From assembly GCA_029555025.1 (NCBI GenBank), contig JAKPTZ010000058.1, positions 1-36,432 of the forward strand: a stretch of DNA of 36,432 bases, read 5' to 3'. The stretch's first letter is position 1. Each line of letters begins with the position of its first letter. Source of the DNA: Deltaproteobacteria bacterium. GTDB lineage: Bacteria > Myxococcota_A > UBA9042 > DTJE01. The notes under the pieces were generated by a model, which had not been told where the DNA came from, ran no database searches, and was given only the letters and a program-made list of their open reading frames with translations. The position numbers were made by a program, and so were the translations under genes. Of the stretch, positions 16,746-23,142 are shown piece after piece.

Positions 16746-16809
16746 ATCAAATCCTTAACCATTGAGACCGGGTTATAACCGTCGTTTCAGCCTTACGGGA
16801 GTGCGCTGC

Positions 16810-18417
16810 ATGAAATACCAACCGATCGTCCCGATACTTGCCTGCCTGGTCTGCTTTGGATGTTCCGGGACATCAACGCCGACTCCCGGCGACACGGGCG
16901 CGACCGACACACTGCGTGCCGACGCGGTCGATATCGCGGTACCGGACGCTGTGGACGATGTCGCCGAATCCCTGGATGTTGCGGATGCCGATGATGCCGG
17001 TGATGCCACCGACGCCGATGATGCCACCGACCCCGCTGATGCCGATGATGCCACCGACACGACCGTGTGCAATGAATTCTGCCTTGGCGCGTGCGCTTCC
17101 CGGCGTTTCGACGCACCCACCGGCGAGTGTCCAGGATTTGTCTGCGATCTTGATCCCGCGATCTCGGGCACGCCGCACCCAATCCCCGGCGGGGGCTGGC
17201 TGCTTGAATCCAGCCCGAACCTTTGTGTCACCGACACGGCGTCATGGCGACTTGCGATGCTTTCGACCGATGGAACCTTCAGCGTCCTTCAGCAGCGCGA
17301 AATCAACATCATGAACGCCGACCAGACTCTTCCATCGCTGGTCGCGGTTCAAAAAGACAAGTACCTGCTGCTGAAGACTGGCTGCCCGTACGACGAGTGC
17401 CGGGAAGAACTGGCCGGACAATATGCAACCCTGTCCGCGTACTCATTCGACAGCGCGGCGGCTCTGTGGCAAATCGGTGGTCCGGAATTGCAGAACGGGA
17501 ATCTTGCGTCGGCCGTGGCCGTCGATTCCGATCGCATCTGGATCGCATCAACACAGTGGAACCCTGGCAACGTCGGCAGCACCCACCTGGTGTCCGTCAA
17601 ATTTGACGGAACGGTTGCAGATACAATTGAAATCCCCGGTGACGGATGGCTTAAGGCCTTCATGGCCGACGATGACAGAATCCTTCTGGTATTCAGGTCA
17701 ACGACGACAAGCGAAAGTGCACAGACGACTTCCGTCTATTCAATCAGTATCGACAGACTGGGCAATGTAGGCGGCCCGACTGAACTTAAGACAATCACGT
17801 TTTCATCGTCGGGCTCCGTGGTTACGCGATTCCTTCCAATGACTTCCGGAATGATCGGCTATTACAGGATTTTCGATTCAGCGACTCCGCCCATATCCCC
17901 CGGCACCTTCGTCATTAACCTTGATGGAGGGCGAAGATGGATTCACGAAGGCGAGTGGGAAAACGGTCAGTTCGAGTTTTCGTGGGTCGTTCATGAATTC
18001 GATGATTCGACGATCGGATATATCACGCCCAGCGGGACGGAGTACCGTAAGATTTCGGCGGACGGCCAGTCATCGACGACCATTCAACCGGCAATCCCGC
18101 CGCCGGTCGATGGATTGAACTGGGGCATCATGGGAATGTATTTCCTGGATGACGGAATTCTGGCAGTTGGGGCGGCGTCCAGGAACAGCCCCGACAATGA
18201 ATACTTCATTGCACGATACACCGGCGATTTTGGCACGCTTAAGTGGGTGCGTAATTACGGTTCGTCCAGCCACGGTGGCGGGTTGCGGCCCGACGGCGAC
18301 GGATGGCTGCTCTGGTACGATCGGTGCAGCCCCTGGATTGGCCATGATGGCGGGGAATTCAGTTGCGGCGAAACCTGTGCCGGCACGTATCTCGGCTTTG
18401 ACTCAATCTGCGGGTAA
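16810..18417 (+). CDS. Large lipoprotein with Asp/Ala-rich stalk, function unknown
   Basis: A 535-residue protein starting at ATG 16810, with GGGAG 8 bases upstream. A signal peptide ends in a lipobox FGC (Cys 18). Residues about 20-87 are a low-complexity acidic linker rich in Asp and Ala, built partly from a 27-bp DNA repeat, which probably lifts the domain off the membrane. A cysteine group follows (CNEFCLGAC, 87-95; GECPGFVCDL, 105-114). The remaining ~400 residues are beta-rich with repeated strand patterns such as DSDRIWIAST and DDDRILLVFRS, suggesting a beta-propeller-like surface domain, but I recognise no named family. A closing Cys cluster (CSPW, FSCGETCAGTY) may form disulphides. 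It appears monocistronic. Secreted, outer-membrane or surface location is inferred. Confidence 0.85.
   Translation: MKYQPIVPILACLVCFGCSGTSTPTPGDTGATDTLRADAVDIAVPDAVDDVAESLDVADADDAGDATDADDATDPADADDATDTTVCNEFCLGACASRRFDAPTGECPGFVCDLDPAISGTPHPIPGGGWLLESSPNLCVTDTASWRLAMLSTDGTFSVLQQREINIMNADQTLPSLVAVQKDKYLLLKTGCPYDECREELAGQYATLSAYSFDSAAALWQIGGPELQNGNLASAVAVDSDRIWIASTQWNPGNVGSTHLVSVKFDGTVADTIEIPGDGWLKAFMADDDRILLVFRSTTTSESAQTTSVYSISIDRLGNVGGPTELKTITFSSSGSVVTRFLPMTSGMIGYYRIFDSATPPISPGTFVINLDGGRRWIHEGEWENGQFEFSWVVHEFDDSTIGYITPSGTEYRKISADGQSSTTIQPAIPPPVDGLNWGIMGMYFLDDGILAVGAASRNSPDNEYFIARYTGDFGTLKWVRNYGSSSHGGGLRPDGDGWLLWYDRCSPWIGHDGGEFSCGETCAGTYLGFDSICG
16987..17067 (+). repeat. 27-bp tandem repeat encoding the acidic stalk
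   Basis: GCCGATGATGCC recurs at 16987, 17014 and 17041, a period of 27 bp (nine codons). The first half of each unit is conserved and the second half varies. It encodes ADDAGDATD, ADDATDPAD and ADDATDTTV. In-frame periodicity allows length change without frameshift. Confidence 0.8.
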
Positions 18418-18507
18418 CAGCCCGCCACGACATCTTTCATCATTTGACATGAACTCAGGATGCATCCGCAAGTAATCCAAACCTGTGCATAACTTCCCCG
18501 GTTTGCA

Positions 18508-18536
18508 TTGCCAATGACAGGGTGGTGTGCTAATCT
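18508..18536 (+). promoter_or_regulatory. Candidate promoter for tRNA-Arg (extended -10)
   Basis: TTGCCA (18508-18513, five of six to consensus) and TAATCT (18531-18536) are exactly 17 bp apart, and TGC directly before the -10 gives an extended -10 form. Transcription would begin about 8 bp before the mature tRNA at 18551. The -10 itself is a modest match. Confidence 0.45.
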
Positions 18537-18550
18537 CCAGCCGTTTGTTC

Positions 18551-18624
18551 GGGCGATTAGCTCAGCTGGATAGAGCGTTGGTCTCCGGAATCAAAGGCCG
18601 TGGGTTCGAATCCCGCATCGCCCA
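18551..18624 (+). tRNA. tRNA-Arg (anticodon CCG)
   Basis: A 74-base cloverleaf. The acceptor stem GGGCGAT pairs perfectly with ATCGCCC (18617-18623). The D stem is GCTC/GAGC, the anticodon stem TTGGT/ATCAA, and the loop CTCCGGA with anticodon CCG reads the Arg codon CGG. The T arm is GTGGG, TTCGAAT, CCCGC. A20 in the D loop, an arginine identity element, is present, and A is at position 73. The 3' CCA is not encoded (ACCG follows). No integrase or duplicated tRNA 3' end is nearby. Confidence 0.96.
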
Positions 18625-18640
18625 CCGACGAACCTTGGGT

Positions 18641-18663
18641 TTCCCCGACGCCCGTTGGGGGAA
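18641..18663 (+). other. Strong GC hairpin between tRNA-Arg and serA
   Basis: TTCCCC (18641-18646) pairs with GGGGAA (18658-18663), with an inner ACG/CGT pairing across a two-base loop. It lies 17 bases past the tRNA and 51 bases before serA. No T-run follows, so it could be a factor-dependent terminator, a processing signal or a serA leader structure; the sequence does not decide. Confidence 0.5.
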
Positions 18664-18714
18664 GGACGTGTTCGCCCATCGGTTCGCAATCAATTTTCCG
18701 CATTGGAGGATGTC

Positions 18715-19671
18715 ATGTCTTTTCGCGTTCTGATCGCAGACAAGTTGGACAAGCAGGCAGTTCCGATTCTGGTTGACGCTGGATTCGAAGTCGTCAACAA
18801 GCCCGGGATGAACGAAGATGAAATCGCCGCGGCGATTCCAGGTTTCGACGCAGTCATCGTCCGCAGCGCAGCAAAGATCACCGCGAAAATCATCCAGGCC
18901 GCCGACTGCCTGAAGTGCATCGGCCGCGCAGGCACCGGCGTTGACAACATCGACGTCAAGGCCGCGACGGCAAAGGGAATCCTGGTCATGAACGTCCCGG
19001 GCGGCAATACCGTTACAGCCGCCGAACACGCTCTTGCGATGATGCTTTCGATGTCCCGCATGGTTCCCCAGGCCGACGCAAGCATGAAGGCCGGCAAATG
19101 GGAAAAGTCGGCCTTTACCGGCTTTGAGATCACCGGAAAGACCCTTGGCGTCGTGGGATTCGGCAAGATCGGACAGATTGTCGCCGACCGCGCGCTTGGA
19201 CTGCGCATGAAGGTTGTCGCTTACGATCCGATCGTCCCCCCGTTCGTGATCGAAGCCGCCGGCGTTACTCCGGTGACAACGGTTGCGGATCTGATGAAGG
19301 TTGCCGATATCGTGTCAGTGCATACGCCGCTGAACGACAAGACTCGTGGACTGATTGGCGCGGACATGCTGGCGTGCGCGAAGGACGGAGTGATGCTGGT
19401 CAACTGCGCGCGCGGCAACATCGTTGACGAGGCTGCCCTGATTGAAGCGCTGAAGTCCGGCAAGGTTCGATCCGCCGCCATCGACGTCTGGTCTGCCGAA
19501 CCGTTCGCGGAAGGAAGCGTCGCGGCGACCCTTGCAGCCATGCCGAACGTCGTGGCAACGCCCCACCTGGGCGCCAGCACGCATGAGGCGCAGAATCGCG
19601 TCGCCCTGTCGATTGCGCGGCAGATTCGCGACTTCCTGAACACCGGCGCCCGTTTTGGCGCGGTTAACTGA
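18715..19671 (+). CDS. serA: D-3-phosphoglycerate dehydrogenase, short form
   Basis: A 318-residue enzyme for the first step of serine synthesis, oxidising 3-phosphoglycerate with NAD. ATG 18715 is chosen because GGAGG ends four bases before it; the longer open frame runs back toward the tRNA. Substrate-domain motifs are VIVRSAAKIT (47-56) and GRAGTGVDNID (70-80); Rossmann motif GFGKIG (148-153) with Asp 171 favouring NAD; catalytic Arg 233 in NCARGNIVDE, Glu 262 and His 283 in ATPHLGAST. It ends soon after the catalytic core, so the ACT regulatory domain of long SerA is absent and serine feedback through ACT is not expected. A related 2-hydroxyacid dehydrogenase function cannot be excluded. 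It follows tRNA-Arg and precedes purA. Confidence 0.88.
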   Translation: MSFRVLIADKLDKQAVPILVDAGFEVVNKPGMNEDEIAAAIPGFDAVIVRSAAKITAKIIQAADCLKCIGRAGTGVDNIDVKAATAKGILVMNVPGGNTVTAAEHALAMMLSMSRMVPQADASMKAGKWEKSAFTGFEITGKTLGVVGFGKIGQIVADRALGLRMKVVAYDPIVPPFVIEAAGVTPVTTVADLMKVADIVSVHTPLNDKTRGLIGADMLACAKDGVMLVNCARGNIVDEAALIEALKSGKVRSAAIDVWSAEPFAEGSVAATLAAMPNVVATPHLGASTHEAQNRVALSIARQIRDFLNTGARFGAVN

Positions 19672-19707
19672 GCCGGCCCTTTTCTCCCATACGAAATGCG
19701 TGAGTTC

Positions 19708-21003
19708 ATGATGACGGATTGCCTGACGATTGTTGGTGTTCAGTGGGGTGACGAAGGCAAGGGAAAAATTACCGACCTGCTGGCGGATCGGGCAGACATC
19801 GTTGCCCGATACCAGGGCGGCGCGAACGCCGGCCACACGGTGGTCGTCGAGGGTCGCAAGATCGTCCTTCACCAGATTCCCTCCGGTATCCTCAATCCAC
19901 GGTCGCTCTGCCTGATTGGACCTGCCGTGGTCATCGACCCGCAGACCATCATCAATGAATTCCAGGAACTGATCGACGCGGGCTGGATCGTCAACCCGGA
20001 ACGCCTTCGCATCAGCAGCCAGGCCCATGTGGTCATGCCATACCACAAGACGCTGGACAAACTGCGCGAAGCCGCAAGGACAAAGGGCAAAATCGGCACC
20101 ACGGGACGCGGTATCGGGCCGGCGTACGAGGACATGGTGTCACGCGCGGGCATCAGGGTTCGCGATTTCTGCAATGAAGAAAGGCTCGCTGAACGGCTTC
20201 ATGCCCTGCTTCCGGAACGCAACGCCGTGATGCAGTTCCTTGGCGGCGAGCCGGTTCAGGTCGAGTCAGTTCTTGAATGGGCAAGGCCTCTGGCGGCCAG
20301 AATTTCCGACTACCAGGCCGACACCGGGAAACTGCTTGCCGACTGCATCGGGCGTGGCGGAAAGGTTCTGTTCGAATCGGCCCAGGGCACGCTGCTTGAT
20401 GTCATCCACGGCACGTACCCGTTCGTTACATCTTCATTCACCTCCGCACCGGCGGCATTCAGTCTTTCGGGCATCGGAATCGCACGCACAGGCGTGGTTC
20501 TTGCGGTCGTCAAGGCGTACACCACACGCGTGGGCGAAGGGCCGTTCCCAACCGAGGACTTCGGCGCGTTCGGAGCCAGGCTGCGCGAAAACGGACATGA
20601 ATTTGGCGCCACGACCGGCCGTCCGCGACGATGCGGCGCGCTTGATCTTCCGGCGCTTCGTTACACGTTCCGCGTCAACGGCGTGACCTCGATTGCGCTG
20701 ACCAAGATGGATGTGCTTTCCGGGTTCGACTCGTTCCCGGTTTGTATTGCCTACGACGTGCCTGGGCGCGGCCGCGTTAACGAACTTGTTGCCGACGACT
20801 TCACGACGCCCGGCATCCAGCCAATCTATGAGAGTTGGCCCGGTTGGTCGGAAGACATCGGCGGGGTATTGTCCATCGAAAGCCTGCCTGCGAACTGCCG
20901 GGCATTTATCGGGCGCCTGGAACGCGAACTCGGGGTTCCAATCGACATCGTATCGACAGCCCCGGATCGTGAGTCCACAATTGTTGTAAACCCAGTCTGG
21001 TAA
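19708..21003 (+). CDS. purA: Adenylosuccinate synthetase
   Basis: Joins IMP and aspartate with GTP to make adenylosuccinate, the committed step to AMP. About 431 residues, normal for the family. The GTP-binding signature VGVQWGDEGKGKITD follows the start at once, then GANAGHTVV, IGPAVVIDP, the IMP-binding GTTGRGIGPAYEDMVSR (split: GTTGRGIGPAY, EDMVSR), FESAQGTLLD, VVKAYTTRVGEGPFPTE (split: VVKAYTTRV, GEGPFPTE), TGRPRRCGALD and the C-terminal TKMDVLSG guanine-binding segment. Starts at 19696, 19708 and 19711 are all possible; the Shine-Dalgarno is weak, and 19708 is chosen because the four residues before it are not family-like. It is 36 bp after serA, probably cotranscribed. Confidence 0.97.
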   Translation: MMTDCLTIVGVQWGDEGKGKITDLLADRADIVARYQGGANAGHTVVVEGRKIVLHQIPSGILNPRSLCLIGPAVVIDPQTIINEFQELIDAGWIVNPERLRISSQAHVVMPYHKTLDKLREAARTKGKIGTTGRGIGPAYEDMVSRAGIRVRDFCNEERLAERLHALLPERNAVMQFLGGEPVQVESVLEWARPLAARISDYQADTGKLLADCIGRGGKVLFESAQGTLLDVIHGTYPFVTSSFTSAPAAFSLSGIGIARTGVVLAVVKAYTTRVGEGPFPTEDFGAFGARLRENGHEFGATTGRPRRCGALDLPALRYTFRVNGVTSIALTKMDVLSGFDSFPVCIAYDVPGRGRVNELVADDFTTPGIQPIYESWPGWSEDIGGVLSIESLPANCRAFIGRLERELGVPIDIVSTAPDRESTIVVNPVW

Positions 21004-21084
21004 CCCCGGCGCCACGCACCCAAAAGTTTTACCAATGTCTTTACGTTTGATACACTAACTGCCGTGTCGCTTCGGCGGTGACCT

Positions 21085-22179
21085 GTGTCCGACAACGGCG
21101 AACAAGACAGAAGACAGACGCCCTCGCCGGGCCATATCCTTTCGACCTTCAGGCTGCTCATTGTGGCCGAAAGGCATCTTGGCACCAAACTTACCGGAAT
21201 TCTTTCCCCTTTCGGTTACCATGTGACCTGCATAGACGACCCTAACGTTGCCAGGCAGACCATTGGCCTTATGCCACCCGACCTGTTGATTCTCTCGGGA
21301 AACTTCCCAAAGGAGGAAAGCTGGAACATCCTCCGGGCGGTCAGGACCGACAGGATTACCCAGCAGTTGCCGGTACTGATGTTCTTCCACTCAATCGATT
21401 CAGAAAACGAAGTGCGCGCCTTCCAGTACGGCGTTGACGAAATCGTGGATTCCAGTTCCCAGGATATCGCGATTCGCGCCCGTGTTCGCGTGCTGCTTCG
21501 CATTTCCGCGTACAGGCGCCGGATTGAGAACGAGAAGCGGCGTCTTGAGCTTCGAGTTCAGGAACGAACAAAGGAACTGATGGAAATCACGTTTTCCACG
21601 GTTGCAGCCCTGGAAAAGGCCGCTGAATTTTCCGACCACGAGACTGGCCAGCATATGAACCGCGTGGCGGAATACTCATGCGTGCTGGCCCGCGAGCTGG
21701 ATCTTGGAAGCGAACTAATTGAAAAGATACGGGTTTACGCGCCTTTGCACGACGTTGGAAAGGTTGGGATCAGCCATGACATCCTTAAGAAGGAAGGCAT
21801 CCTGTCCGCCGACGAGTTCGAGGAGATGAAGCGCCACACAGTCCTCGGATACGAGCTCCTCAAGGCGGCCCGAGCGGATCCCGTGGCCTGCAATATCGCC
21901 CTGTGCCACCACGAGCGTTTCGATGGCAGCGGCTATCCCAACCACCTGCAGGCGAACGAAATCCCGATCGAGGCTCGAATCGTGTCGGTTGCGGACGTTT
22001 TCGACGCGCTGATCACCAAAAGACATTACAAACAGGCCATGAGACCGGACATGGCATTCCTGTGCATCACATCCGAAATGAAGAATCACTTTGATGCAAA
22101 CGTCCTGCGCGCCTTCGCGGTTCGTTTCGACGAGATCCGCGATATCTGGGCACGCCTTGACGGTACGCTTGGCGGTTGA
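21085..22179 (+). CDS. HD-GYP phosphodiesterase with degenerate receiver domain
   Basis: A 364-residue cytosolic protein starting at GTG 21085 with GGTGA upstream. The N-terminal ~125 residues have the layout of a response-regulator receiver (FRLLIVAERHLG, then PDLLILSGNF), but the position of the phospho-accepting Asp is Ser 71 and the early acidic pair is missing, so normal phosphorylation is unlikely. A coiled coil (about 140-168) links to an HD-GYP domain, which hydrolyses cyclic di-GMP: HETGQHMNRVAEYS (185-198), LHDVGKVGI (221-229), HHERFDGSGYP (275-285) and SVADVFDAL (301-309). The GYP triplet and metal ligands are intact, so the catalytic half should work. It follows purA by 81 bp. Confidence 0.93.
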   Translation: MSDNGEQDRRQTPSPGHILSTFRLLIVAERHLGTKLTGILSPFGYHVTCIDDPNVARQTIGLMPPDLLILSGNFPKEESWNILRAVRTDRITQQLPVLMFFHSIDSENEVRAFQYGVDEIVDSSSQDIAIRARVRVLLRISAYRRRIENEKRRLELRVQERTKELMEITFSTVAALEKAAEFSDHETGQHMNRVAEYSCVLARELDLGSELIEKIRVYAPLHDVGKVGISHDILKKEGILSADEFEEMKRHTVLGYELLKAARADPVACNIALCHHERFDGSGYPNHLQANEIPIEARIVSVADVFDALITKRHYKQAMRPDMAFLCITSEMKNHFDANVLRAFAVRFDEIRDIWARLDGTLGG

Positions 22180-22244
22180 CGGCCCGAAGCATTTTCGTGC
22201 CGTGAATTTATTGATTGCGGCTTTTCGGTGATACGATTTCGAGC

Positions 22245-22997
22245 ATGAAGAACCTTGACCAGATATCTGCGGAAGAATTGATTTCGGCGCTGCTGATGCG
22301 ATTTCCCGATTCATTTGCCGAGGCGGGCGTGAAGCGGGGCGAGATTCGGCAGGCACTTGCCGATTTCGACCCCGAAAGCAACGAATTGGCGTCGTCCATC
22401 CTGGAGACGATGCGACTCCTGCGATTGCGGGCCGGCCAGTTGAAAGTTTCCGACCTTCCCACCGAAGTTCAGGAAGTTAACGGTGACGCATCCCAGGCCC
22501 CCACCGAGCAGCTTCCGCCGGCCGATGTCCCGGAGGAAATGCCCCAGGCCGCGGATGAAGTTGCCAGCGAGGTAACCCAGCCACTGCCACACAAGATTCC
22601 CGGGCGGTGGACCGATCGCGAGCGACTTCTTTACCGTGACATCATCCACCTGTTCGAGCTTGGCGACCACGGCGGCGCTATGGCCTCGCTCGAGCGGCTT
22701 TTCATGCTGTGTCCGGACGCCACCGAGTTGTCGACTTTCCTTGGAAAGAACGAGGCGACTCTGCTGCGGCTTTATCGTGACCAGATGGGAACAATGGATC
22801 GCGTAACGATTCCAAGCCGTTCAAGGAAGCCGATCCGCATCCCCACCCCGGACGCCGACCTGATGCTTAAATTGATTCGAATGTCGGACGGCCACCGGCC
22901 CATCCGCGACTTCGTGAAGAAGGCCGAGTCCCCCGAGCTTCACGTGCTTCTTACCCTTTCCCATCTTGTGCGTTCCGGCTACCTTGAACTTGCCTGA
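22245..22997 (+). CDS. Unknown protein with winged-helix-like C-terminus
   Basis: A 250-residue soluble protein from ATG 22245 (MKNLDQIS). Residues 1-75 look helical, with ISAEELISALLMRFPDSF near the start. An acidic, Gln/Pro-rich linker (about 80-120) follows. The middle (125-180) is helical and may hold a TPR-like pair (LLYRDIIHLFELGDHGGAM, ASLERLFMLCPDATEL). The end, LMLKLIRMSDGHRPIRDF then LLTLSHLVRSGYLEL, resembles the terminal winged-helix of DUF4388/PATAN-type proteins and of the kinase encoded convergently at 23143. It is 65 bp after the HD-GYP gene, probably the same transcript. I do not recognise a named family; a signalling role is suggested by neighbours only. Confidence 0.78.
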   Translation: MKNLDQISAEELISALLMRFPDSFAEAGVKRGEIRQALADFDPESNELASSILETMRLLRLRAGQLKVSDLPTEVQEVNGDASQAPTEQLPPADVPEEMPQAADEVASEVTQPLPHKIPGRWTDRERLLYRDIIHLFELGDHGGAMASLERLFMLCPDATELSTFLGKNEATLLRLYRDQMGTMDRVTIPSRSRKPIRIPTPDADLMLKLIRMSDGHRPIRDFVKKAESPELHVLLTLSHLVRSGYLELA

Positions 22998-23006
22998 CGC
23001 AATCCC

Positions 23007-23114
23007 GTAAGGGCGAATGAAAATTCGGCCGCATGCCTGCCTTCCTTGTACGGGCGGATTACATCCGCCCGCTGCGATTCTGCAAAATCCGTAAGGGCGA
23101 ATGAAAATTCGCCC
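23007..23114. repeat. R1-R2-R1 repeat cluster at convergent junction
   Basis: R1 at 23011-23030 (one arm mismatch, ATTCGGCC), R2 at 23051-23071 (perfect), R1 at 23095-23114 (perfect). Both R1 copies show loop GAAA on the plus strand and are preceded by GTAA; R2 is preceded by GTAC and followed by GCTGCGAT, the same flank as R2 at 442. It fills the 145-bp gap between the unknown gene and the kinase gene, which converge. Confidence 0.92.
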
Positions 23115-23142
23115 GCCATGACGAACCTTAAATTTGCAATGA

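Noticed and set aside
18551-18624. tRNA-Arg as an integration site for a genomic island
   Set aside because: No integrase, no duplicated tRNA 3' end and only housekeeping genes downstream.
8204-23114. R1/R2 hairpins as classical rho-independent terminators
   Set aside because: Stems are strong, but no copy is followed by a T-run on either strand. A 3' end role is kept only as a hypothesis.
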